Below, piece by piece: positions 12,566 through 24,500 of a stretch of DNA of 64,000 nucleotides. The notes beneath the pieces are model-generated. The model made no database searches, was not told the DNA's origin, and saw only the letters and a program-made list of their open reading frames with translations. The stretch spans positions 1,240,001 through 1,304,000 of the forward strand of contig NC_133958.1 of NCBI RefSeq assembly GCF_031877795.1. Reading direction: 5' to 3'. This stretch comes from Strix aluco. Lineage: Eukaryota; Chordata; Aves; Strigiformes; Strigidae. Within the stretch, counting starts at the first letter, position 1. Each line of letters starts with the position of its first letter. The position numbers and the translations under genes were made by a program.

Positions 12566-15500
12566 GTAAAGTGGTGTTTGTGGTGGTGTCTTTCAGCATT
12601 TCCCTTTCCCTCGGGTTGCCCAGCTTTCCCAGGAAGCTGTGTTGAGAGCGGGAGGACTCCTTGCCCTTCATAAAGGAGCAGGAAGCGGTTGTGCCCCTTT
12701 CTCCGGTGCTGCGTGTGTGGCTGGTGGGGCCGATGGTCCCAGCCTGTCCCAGCTCCTGTCACAACTGCAGTGTCCTGTTGCTCCGGCCCTGGTGGGTTCT
12801 CTGGCACCACATGGCACTTTTTGCGCTTTTTCTCTCCGCTTCCACTGACTGCAAACACACATACGGGTTTCTGAGCCTGCCTGGGATGGACACTCCTTCT
12901 CCAGTCGCTCCCCCTGGCTTGGAGTGTCTCCTGCCTTTCGTTTCCAAGCGGGAGCTGCTGGAACGGCTCCTCTGGCACTCAGGAACTGGGGCAGGCACAG
13001 CCTGTGGGAGACTTGACCTGAAGGGAGCTGGGGCTGGGGCGCAGGCTGAGCAGCCAGACCCTCTCCCGGGCTGCCTGCATGGGCAGGGAGGTCTTGCCTC
13101 CCTCCTTGGCTCAGGCGGGAACTTTCCGTCTCTATTCGTGGCCACGAGTGGTCACATTGTTTTTCCTTCGCCAATTCTGTTCCCTCCCGGCGAGGGACTC
13201 AAGAGGAGGGTGCCCGTGGCTGGCGTTAGTTGGACCCAGAAGTTTGAACTCTCCGTCTTTCCGGAGTGCTGCCCTCCCCACGGCTGATCCTGTATTTTTC
13301 CATTTGGGAAGTCCGTGCTCCCCCACCTCCCATTCTCCTCTGCTTCCAGGGCGGCTGAAATGAGCACGCTTGGGTTTGTTCACCGGCTCCAGCCTACACA
13401 GCTCCTGATCATGCCAAAAGAGTGTAATTGGCAGCAGCAACCCAGACCGGAGGGGTGAGGGAGCAAACGGCTGCCACGGGGACAGCAGGGAGAGCAGGAG
13501 ATGCATCCCTCCCAGTGGGTCTCTAAAACAAACCCAGGCTGTTTCTTGGAAGGATTCGGGGACATCCAGACGGATGTTCCATCCTTCTGCATCACACTGC
13601 CATCACGATGCCTCTCCCGGCCCAGGGAAGTGCCCTTTGTGCCAGGGGAGTTTTGTCCTCGCCAAGAAAAAGAGCATCAGGCTTTGTCTACCCCATCCTT
13701 TGCCACCCGGACTTGCGGGGTCCTTGCAGGCGCTCGGAGGAGCAGGGACAGGATGAGCTTTTCTGACCTTTCCTCAACTTGAGGCTGTGCCATGGCTGCA
13801 GAAGAGCCCCTGCGTGTCTGTGGGGGCCATGATCCAGGCGGCTCCTTCCCACGCAGTTGCCTGTGGCGCAGCTCTGCCTGCCCTGGCCCTGGTTTCTGCC
13901 TGCGCTGCCCTCTCGGGCAATCGATTGTTCAGATATTGGACTTCCCTTATCCTTGCGATGCGTCTCCTGGTGTTTGGTTTGTACATCCCTCCTGGGGCTC
14001 CTCTTGGCAGCCGAGTTTTCATTTTAAAGTGATTCTTTAAATCTCTTCCGGCCTCAGGGGACTGGAAGTGGATAGGCTGGATCACGGGCCAAAGCAGGAT
14101 GGTTCAGAGCCATTTTAAAGCTCAATGGACTTTGGATGCATTGTTGATGGGTTCCTGCAAAAGAGAAGCATTCCCCTACATTCACCACACAGCTTCATCT
14201 TTTTTAAAAATTACCAGGTTTTTGGCTTCTGCCTGCCAAGGCGAGATTAAAAATCTCCCGTTTGGTCCCTGGGCTCAGAGCGCGCCCAGCTCTAATGCTG
14301 CTCAAAATCTTCCTTATGACACTTTTTTGGATTCAGGCTGTTGCTATGGCACATTTTCACTCGGGTGAGCTTAAGGTTTCCTTGTATGGAGCTCCAGAGA
14401 AGTGTCCGTGGAGCAGGAATGGGCGATGGGGTAGGTGGGAGCATCTTCCTCTGCGCTCTCCACCTCTCTGATCTACTTACAGGCGCAACAGGGGCCCATG
14501 GATCCGAGCGCTTCCCGAGCACTTAAATAGAGATAATGACAACAAGCCTCTCTTTTTGCCTGGCTCGGAGGAGACGAGCTAGATTCCTTCATAGGTTTGT
14601 GTTTGCTTGTTTGATTTGCAGGGGCGGGTGTGGGCGTTCTAGTGTGCACAGAAATTACTGTGGTGGAAAAGCCACGGCAGAGAGCTGCGAGCTGAGTTTC
14701 CTCCCGAGCGCCGGCAAAACCAGGTGTTTTGGGGAGCAGAGAGGTGCTCGTGGGGAGCGTGTGGTAGGGGATGAGCAGCCTCGGAGCCTCTGGGGTGCCC
14801 CTGCTCGTGGCTGCGCTGCCAGGATGATGTGTTTGCCCTGGGATCGCCCTTGGCTTCCCCTCAGCCCCTGCCTGGGGTCCAGGGCGAGCTGTCCATGCCT
14901 GGTTCTGGCAAAGCCCGGTTTTGCCGACCTTTCGTGCCCTGAGCGCAGCACGGTGGGATGGTTTGGACAGCACGGGGTGGAGGGACGAAGGGCAGCCCCT
15001 CGGAGAGCCCGGCCACCCTCCCAGGCGGAGCGGGGAAGCCGAGTAGAGGCAATTTTTCCACCAAGGCACCTTAGAAGGACTCGCTGCCCGCGTGCGCCAA
15101 ACCCCGTGTTCTCCGGGCACCACCACGTGCACACATGAGTCCTCTCAGACATTTCTCTCCACGCAAGGTGGGGTCAGGGCTCTCCAGCGGTGTGTCCTCT
15201 GCTCCCATCCCCTGTCACCGCCTGGGTGAGGGGCCATTTTGCTGCCTGCAGGTAGAAGCGGGTGTTGCGACTGCTTCTGGCGCTGGCTGGGTGCGCAGCG
15301 GAGTGGCTGGGTTAAGGCTGCCTGGTTTGGATCTCTTCTTCCATTTGGGTTTCTCCACTCCTTCTCCTAACGCCCCACTGGTCCCAGAGCCACCTCAAAG
15401 ATGTCCCTCAGCCCCACCAGCTGTCCTGTGCAGCCACCTCGGAATAAAACCCCTCTTACATTTGATTGCTCCTGTCCCTGTGGATCCCACAGCTGCGAGG

Positions 15501-18500
15501 CTGCATCTGTGCCTTCTGTATCTCCAGCCTTCCTGGCCCTCCACGCCCCAGAGAAGCCCCCCCAGAAGGCGACTTGGGGGTCACCTTGCTTTTTTCCCCT
15601 TGATCCCTTCTGGGCAGGGCCTGTGCTGGGGACCAGGACAGTCGGTGGTGACGGAGAGCAGAGCCTCATCCCTGCACCTCGTCCCTGTGGTGAGGCCTCA
15701 GCCTTGGGCTGGAGGAAGCTGCTTGGTGCTGCAGCCTCTCCGGAGATATTTCCCATCCAGGAGGAGCTGCTTTCGCAGAGGCTGTCCGCAGCCACATGCC
15801 GAGTGAAAGCCGGGTCTCTCTCCTCTCCTGTCTGGCAGAGACGGAGCTCACATCCCTTCCCCGAGCCCCTGCGACCGCGGTCCTGCTCCCAGCCGTCGGC
15901 ATCGGAGCTCAGTGCCGGTGTCCCCCTGCGCTGTTCGTGCTGGGCCTCCTCTGCTCCTGTCGAAGCCCTGGCAGCTCCTTGTCACACGCAGCAGGTTTGG
16001 GGGCTTTATCTGGGTGGCATCAATTAGATGCAGCCGTGGTGCCCTCCCTGGCTGGAGCAGCTTTGCCTGTCTCTTGCCTGCGTGGAGCTAGTGAGCCGCT
16101 GGAAATCTCCTAGGTAATGGATAATGTAATAACATTTCAAATGAGATCTGCAGAGCGGGAGGAAGATCTGGGGGAACTCTGGGAGAGAATGCAGGCAAAT
16201 CTCACTGCAGTCTCCTCCTCTCGGGCCAGAGACAGGGCAACGCCAGGGGCCACAAACCTGCCTCTTCCCAGCCAGGTCCTCCCTTCGTCCTCCGGCCTGG
16301 CTCGGGCTCTCTGCTGGCAGCAGCTCAGGGCCAAAGGGGAAAGGAGGGAGCATATGGTCTCTCTGGAGACCGAGGGTACTGTGTGCCGCGCAGCGAAGTC
16401 GCAGCCTGCCTCTGTCTCCCCGGGAGAGAGCTGTGTCACCTCCGCGGCAGGTCGGAGCAGGGCTCCCCATATGGCTGCTGCAGGCGGGGGCTGGCCCCGT
16501 TCCCAGGGGACGGGGCTGCCTTGTCCCCTCGCCCCGTGGTGGGGAGAAGGGGAGCCATGCCGCAGCGGCCCTCCCGCACGCGGCCCCTCCTCGCACGCCC
16601 GACGGGAGGCCTGGGCTGAGCCCAGCGCTGGCTCTGGCAGTGGAAGCAGAGCCAAGGAGTGTGCTTTCGGTGCAGTGCAGCAGAAGGGGGGACAAGCTGC
16701 TGCAGCCCTTCCTGGTGTAGAAATCCCCAAATTGCTCCCACTCCGCAGGGAAGCGCTCACCCGCCAGGAAGACACACAGCCATGCCCAGCTCATCGCCGT
16801 GATGGCCGGGCACCCGCTGTGCTCCTAAAGAGCTTGGTCACAGCACGTGGGTGTCCAACCTTTGGTGCTCTGTGGAGGAGGCCTGTGGCATTGCTGGATT
16901 TCTCTGCGGGGAAACTGAGGCACAGGGCAGTCGCAGTGGCAGAACCAGCTGCCTTGAACTATTCTGGGGCTCCGTCCGCTGGGTCCTGCTGCCTTTTTTT
17001 TTGCTCTAGAGGTTTCATTTGTCCTCCAATCTGTTGCAATTTGCTCTGAAATGACAGCGGGATTCCCACCCTCCTGCTACATGCAGGTCTGAAAGCTCTT
17101 CTCTCTCTCTCATCCCCAGCGAGTGCACTTGACCCCACACCCCAACTAGCACAGCAAAAGGGCAAGCAGGAACCTTCCTGATTATTTTCTCTCTGTTTCC
17201 AGGTGTCTGTGGATATCAGCAGCGGCGCGATTCGCGTAGCAGTGCTGGAGGGGAGCAGCCAGCATGTCCTGATGGAAGGGAAACTCACCCACAAGATCAA
17301 CACGGAGAGTTCCCTCTGGAGCCTGGAGCCAGGGAAGTGCGTTTTGGTAAGGACAGTCCGCGCCTTGGCTTGCAGCTCTGCTGGGCTTGACCTGCAAAAC
17401 TGGAGCAGCTGGAAGTTTGAGCTAGATCTGACCATGTCTGGCTTTCCCCATCCAACACCCAGCTCACTCTGCCCTTGCCCGTGTGCCGTGCCTGGCCTCC
17501 AGCTCCCGAGCTGCCCCTCCAGGCGAGCGACACATCCATCGGGTTGGACGAGGAGGGTCCCCACGCTCCAGGCTGCGGTGGTGGGAGCACATCTCTTGTC
17601 TCGCCGTGATCACTGTCCCCTGATCCCGGCACACGGGGTCTGCCAGCAGAGAGAGGAGAGGCCGTGGCGCTGCACCGCGGTGCCGGCGCTGTGAATCTGT
17701 CCTTGCTGGCTTCGGCCTCCGACTCTCCTGGCCCCAGTCATACCCCAGATGCCTGATCCCTGCCATTCATTTCTGTCCTGCCTCGGGTTTCTTACTTTTG
17801 CTGTTTGAAGCGGTCGCTGTGGCTACTTCTCTGTTTGCCTCCAGCAGGCACCATGGCTCGCTGTGTGCCTGCCAGACCAGCACCACAAATCTCCCCTGTC
17901 AAGGTGGTTCAGGGGCTGTTGCTGCCCAGCAGTGTGTTACTGGTGGGTTCCCAGTCTCGTGGCTCGTTTCTGGTCTGCTCCAGATGCCCAGGCTGAGGGT
18001 GTGAGTTCTGCTGTCCCGGGGCTGTGCCCACAGCTGAAGCTGTCCTGGGGGTTGTGTTGTTGCCCATCAGTGTGGGATCTCAAGTGTCAAACAATTGCCA
18101 AACTCCTGTGTGAGTTTTGGGGCCAGGATTATGCGGGGAGTGGGGTTTTGCCACCTGTGGCCATCAGCTGACCATGAGCCAGCAGTGTGCCCAGGTGGCC
18201 AAGAAAGCCAACGGCCTCCTGGCTTGTATCAGCACTAGTGTGACCAGCAGAAGCAGGGAGGTGACAGTCCCCCTGTGCTCTGCACTGGTGAGGCCACACC
18301 TGGAGGATTGTGTCCAGTTTTGGGCACCTCAATGCGAGAGAGATCTCGAGGGGCTGGAGCGAGGGCAGAGGAGGGCAACGAGGTGGGGAAGGGCCTGGAG
18401 AATAAATCCTGTGAGGAGCGACTGAAGGAGCTGGGGCTGTTCAGTGTGAGGAGGAGAAGGGGAGGGGAGACCTCATCACTCTCTGCAGCTCCCTGAAAGG

Positions 18501-21500
18501 ACGTTGTGGAGAGGTTGGTGCTGGTCTCTGCTCCCAGGGAATTAGTGACAGAACGAGAGGGAACGGCTTTAAACTGCAACAGGGGAGGGTCAGACTGGAC
18601 AGGAGGAGAAAATGTTTCGCCGCCAGAGTGGTCAGAGAGTGGAATAGGCTGCCCAGGGAGGGGGTGGAGTCCCCACCCCTGGGGGTGTTTAAGGGCCGTT
18701 TGGATGAGCTGTGGGGGGATGTGGGGTAGGGGAGAACTTTGTAGAGTCGGGCTGAGGGTTGGACTCGATGATCCCGAGGGGCTTTTCCAGCCTGAAGGAT
18801 TCTGGGATTCTGTGATCTTTGCCCTCTCCTTTTTCACCCAGAGGCTTTCCCAGAAGAGTTTCAGGCATCTGAAGGCTGTCAGGAGCCCCAGGAGGGGATC
18901 CCGACTGCCTAGGCCAGGCAGGTGAGACTGTTCCTGACCCTGTGCAGGCAGCACCGTCCCTGCAAGCGAGGGATCGGGCTTCAAGCCTTCTGCCTCACGT
19001 CACGAGGGTGGCAGCAGACGGGCACCCAAAGCCAAGCCCCCACAGCAAGAAACCAAGTGGGAACATGCTGCCAGAGGCTGAGGTGGTGCGTGGGGAGGCT
19101 GCACGGATGCTGCCTGGCCGCTACAGATCCCTGTGGATGTACCCCGGGATGGTATCAAAAGGGTGAGGTGTCTGCAAGAGAGGGGAGCTTCTCCGACTCC
19201 GTTAGGCCATTGAAAGGATGTGAAAAAGGAGGCGGTGACATCATTAACCTGCATTTTTTAAATGTTCTTCTGCTTCTTGAGAATTAGTTGATCTGGGAAG
19301 AGAAACAATCCTGGGAAGGAGTAAACCCATCCAAGAGGAGGTGGCCCAACGGGTGGCTGCTCCATGGCGTGGATGGGAGTCCCCAGTGGGTGTTCCCAGG
19401 ATCAGCAAGGGAGGCGATGGTGGTTAAATACCTGGTGCTGGAGGAGGATGGGAACAGCGCGCGGGGGCAGGAGACTCGGGGCCTTCCGGATCGGCCGCGG
19501 GCAGCGCGGGGAGCGGTCCCATTGCCTCCAGCCCTAGAGCTGGGTCTTGCCTTGAATTCGCACGAGCACAGGGTTGTGAGGATCTCCAGCTGGCTGCCAA
19601 CATATTGATGGTGGGATGAAATTTCGCTTGAAGAATTGTAAGGTAACTGGAGCAGAGTGAGTAATTCTCGCCCAAGAGCATCTCCTTTTTCCATGCGCAG
19701 AGTAGCCAAAAGTGGTTTGTGACTCCTCCCGATTCATTCATCAGGAGACACCCAGCCATGTGTTAATGAATCGCTTCGTTCAGCGCCTGGGAGGGGACTG
19801 GACGGGAGCTGTTTGGGTTTGGTTGGAGAGCTGATGGGGAGTACGGGCCCTTTCTGTACCCGAGTCTGTGTGTCCACACCTTGCGCAGCTCCATGCGAAC
19901 TCCGAATGTGCCGGTCGGGAGTGTCGTCGTCCTGCAAGATGCCACAAGGTTCTACCTGGCTTCCCTCCCCGGCGCCCGGGGCACGGCGTGCCCTGGCAGG
20001 GTGGGGGATGCAGCCGAAACCAAACTCACCCAGTGCCAGCACCGGAATCGTCCGAGGGGATCGTGGCTGCCTTGGTTACTGCTTGGGGCACCTCAGTGGC
20101 TCTGCCTGGAGAAAAAAACGTGTGCTTGTGTTTTTGTGGTCTGGGAGTTGAGGCGATCCCTGCAGGCAGAGCTTGATCCATGTGCCAAGGTGAAATCTCT
20201 CCTGCTTGGACTTGTCCGTCTGAACAAGTCCCAGTGCTGTGCAGAGAGGCTGTTGAGTCCCGTGTGCTCTTGCAGGACACGTCAAGGCTCATCGAGATCC
20301 CCGTGCTCTCCAGGCTGCTCTTACAGCCGCCTTTCACCTCCTTGGCTTCCCCTGGCCCGTGCTCAGCTCCCTTCTGGGATGGCTGCTCACTGGCCTCCCT
20401 TCTCCGCCCAGCTCTTATCCTAAGAAGGTTAATTTGCCTTTTTAACACATCCCAGTGCTGCTTTCCCATCCTGCCTGGTGTTCCTATCAATTCCTCCTTC
20501 TTGCCACACGTCTGCCCGCTCTCCAGCAGCCCCGGTGCTCCCCTCTTCCCACTCTGCCTTTCCCCTCCTGCTCCGTGAGGTTCTCCCTGCCCGAGCCTGG
20601 GCTGAGCACCAACGTGTTTCCCATCTCGTCCTTTGGCACGCTCACGGTGTGCGTGACAGCCCAGCCATGGCAGAAACCCAGCGGCGTCATTTCGAAGCGG
20701 AGCGCTCTGCTGATGCCCGCGGCGTCTCCGCGGGGGCTCTGTCCACACCTCGGGATAGTGCCCCTCTGGTGCTGCGCCGAAGCCCCGGTCCTGGGTGTAA
20801 TCCCTGTGCTCTCCCTTCTCAGTCACACCCGCTCACTTGTCAAAAGTGAGATTAAAATAACTTTGCACAAACTGTTTTTAGAAATCTCCGCTGGGTGTTG
20901 TGCACAACACATTTTGGGATTATTTTCGTTGTTGAGGATTTTTTTCCCCCCTGTTCCCTCTCTTTTTCTCCTCCTCTCCAGCATTTGTTATCCACACTTG
21001 GGCTTTTGTCACCAAGTCCTGCCTTGAACAGCTATTACAGTCTTCAGCTTGTCATCTCCTGAGCCGCGAGGCCAAGTTAATAACAATCCGTGGTGCTCTC
21101 CCTCCGCCCCGCCCTCCACACACTGCTGGAGACATCGTCTGCTGCCTCCTCCCTACCCCCTAAACATCACCCGCTGACTTTTGGGGTGATGGCTGCTGTT
21201 GTTCCAGAAGGAACGCAGGTGGTGAGAGGTTGTTTTTCCAAGACCTACTTATATCCCTTGGTAGCATCTCTCCAGCTCTGACAAGGTGTTTAGAATCAGA
21301 GGGGTCCTCATGCCATACAAAGCCCAGCACCGGCAACGAAGGCTTGTGACCTTCCCGGCAGGGCGTGGAGGTGTGACATGACACCGTGTCCACGCCGATG
21401 ACGCCTGTCACCCTCTTTGTGTGCTGCTGGAGGATCCCTCCTGGCCACAGACAGCCCTGTCCCTCCCATGTGCCCACCTCCACCTGCAACAATCCTCCTT

Positions 21501-24500
21501 GTGATCCGTCCTCACCCGGCCCCTGGGGTTTGCCGAGCGCGTCGGTGTGTGAGCAGCCCCTTCCCCGCGTGGCTGCGGAACACGGGTGCTGCGGCACGGG
21601 GACACTGCTGGCTTTGGATGTCCCCCCTGCAAGCCCCCCTCTCCTCAGGCCGCCCTTGCAGAGGCTGCTCCTGCCTCCCTGTGCACCCCAAAAGACTCAG
21701 CTGGGCTTTTACTCCTTTTGGCTGTGGGTGAAGGATCTCCCTGCAACCCAGGAGGCCCTTTGGGACCCGGCAGCCTAAAAAGCAGAGCCGAAGTCTGACC
21801 GAGAGCCCGGGCACGCTGCACAAACCCGATCCTTCCTCTGGCAAACGGCCACCAGCATTTCTAGGATCCTGGAGGGTCGGGCTGAGCTGTCGGCTGGGAA
21901 ACTTGTAGCACCAGCTTCAAGTGTGGGCAAAGCTTTTGCCTTCTCTCAAAGCGAGAAGCATAATCGGGTCAAGATTTGTCCTTGAGAAACCCCCTCAGGG
22001 TTTCCGGAGCGCTCCCCAAGGGAACATGAAGCCTTGCGTGGTGTTGTCGGTCGAGTGCTGGATCCTTCCTCCGTGGGTGGGTGAGGGCTGGTGCTCTCAG
22101 GGCATCACCTTGCCTGGGCTGAGCCCAGCGATCTGCCACAGTCTCTCGGCTCTCCCTTACCTCGACCTTCCCGCACCCAAGCGCTCGCGGAGGCTCCCGC
22201 CCGCGTCTCCATCACCGCAAGCTCTCGCAGCCCGTGTGCCCAGCTGAGCGACGGGCTGAATCAACGGAGACCGTTGGCAGAAACACGACTGAGAAATCAA
22301 CCTGAGTCTGTGCTTCCCCTCCCGGGGGTCGGACCTGTCCGCAGCGGCTGCTCCAGCACCGCTTTGACCCACGAAACCCCAAACTCAAGGTGCTGGAGCT
22401 TTGTCCTGCCCCATGGGCATTTCAGAGTCTCGCATCGGAAAGTGGGGCTCCCACCTTGGAGCGAGTCCCACTTTTCCATCTCTCCCCCTGGACTAAAGGG
22501 GGACGAGCAAATTCCCCCGTGCGCACAAGACGGGCTGCAGAGGTTAATTAATTATTGTTTGCAAAGCACTCAGCGCTGTAGCGATGTGCACCGCAGAAAA
22601 GCTGGCGAGGAAATGAATAATTCTGTCTTCCCAGCAGGGTGGGAAACAGTATGCGGTAAATAAAGCGAGGGCCACGCATGGGGCGGGGAGGAGGAAAGGA
22701 TCCCCAGGCTGGCGCTCCCGGCGGCACCTCCGCTGTCTTTCGCCGGGGGTGGTCTGCGGATGAGGGGGATTGGGGTCTCGTGGGTGTTTCCCACCTGGTT
22801 CGTGGCTCTGGGGGGTTCCCTGGGGTCTGCTGGCGGTGGGGCGCTGGGGGAGGAAGGGGATTTGGTAGGGAAGGGAGAAGAGAGGGGTGCTCTGGGATGG
22901 AGGGGGGGTGATGCCTGATAAGCCACGAAGTCCTCCAGTGTCCGTTCACCCCCTGCTGCCGGCCGGGCTCTGGTGGGGATGTTCCCCGCGGGGCCTTGCC
23001 GTGCACGCTCAGCAGCGATGCCACGAGAGCACGGCTCCCACCAAAGCCATCGCCGGGGAAGCTCACACCTCACCGGCGGCACCGTGGGGACATTTTTCTT
23101 GTTTCAAACCCAGGGGAGCAGCAGCGAGCCTGGAGGGTGCTCCTGCCGCAGGCTTGGGCTGGCGGGGCCTTGCTGACCCACGGCTCTTGCCCGCCGAGGG
23201 GACGACGTTCCCGGGGAAGCTCGTCGTTCCCCCACCCGCCCACCCAGGGCTGGGAAGCCCACAAGCAAACCCTCAGCGGTTCTTCCTCCCCTGGAAAGTG
23301 GAACTGTGCAATTAAGAGGAGAACAAGCACGCCTGTCTAGCTAGAAAAACTAACGCCTTCCCCGAGCCGGAATATTTTACCGGCTCTGCTCTCCCAGAAG
23401 GATTAAGCCCCAGCCACCCCCTCCCGTATTAATTGGTTCCTTTTCTTTGCACCGCGGAGAGACGCCCGGCTCTGTAACTTTAATGGCTGCCCGTGTTTTC
23501 CCCTCCAGAGCTGTTGAGCTTCCAGGGAGGTTTGAGTAAATTGTATTGTCTGCCTTTATCGATGATTTTGCAGAGAGGCCGACGAACGCCATAAATCTTC
23601 CTTGCTGCTGGGATTATTGCTAAAATAATACAAGAGAAAGAAGCCCACCCCTCCTGGAAAAGAGAAAAGCGAGTCGGGGTTCCTGGTGTGGGATGCCCCA
23701 CAGTCACGCCAGCACTCGCTGACACCCGGCCAGCCCCACGCGAGGCACCGTGGCTTCTGCCAGCGCGGATGTTGGCTGGAGGCGAGGGGATGTCCCCTGT
23801 CCTCGGACCATCCCTGCGGGGCCGGCCAACGAGCCATGGTGCCACGGGAGGCGGGTGCTGGTGGTGAGCAGGGGTGGCACGGAGTGGCTGGTGACATTTT
23901 AAAGCTGCCAGTCAGAGAGGGACCTGGGGGTGTTGGTTGCCAGCCGGCTCAACAGGAGCCAGCAGTGTGCCCAGGTGGCCAAGAAGGCCAATGGCATCCT
24001 GGCTTGTATCAGCCCTGGCGTGGCCAGCAGGGACAGGGAAGGGGTCTGACCCCTGTGCTCGGCACTGGTGAGGCCGCCCCTCGATGAGTGGGTTCAGTTT
24101 TGGGCCCCTCACCCCAAAAAGGCCCTTGAATGACTCGAGCGTGTCCAGAGAAGGGCAACGGAGCTGGTGCAGGGTCTGGAGCACAGGTCTGATGGGGAGC
24201 GGCTGAGGGAACTGGGGGGGTTTAGTCTGGAGAAGAGGAGGCTGAGGGGAGACCTCATGGCCCTCTGCAACTCCCTGAAAGGAGGGTGCAGAGAGGGGGG
24301 AGGAGTCTCTTGAGCCAAGGAACCAGCGCCAGGCCAAGAGGGAATGGCCTCAAGCTGCGCCAGGGCAGGGTCAGACTGGCTCTTAGGAAGGATTTCTTTG
24401 CAGAAGGGGCTGTTGGGCGTTGGAATGGGCTGCCCAGGGCAGGGGGGGAGTCCCCATCCCTGGAGGGGTTGAAGAGTCGGGTTGAGCCAGCGCTGAGGGA

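Noticed and set aside
18117-18425. Open frame with [13 protein letters not shown] similar to a retroelement protein
   Set aside because: Not an independent gene: it is the truncated C-terminal end of CR1 ORF2 in a dead fragment.
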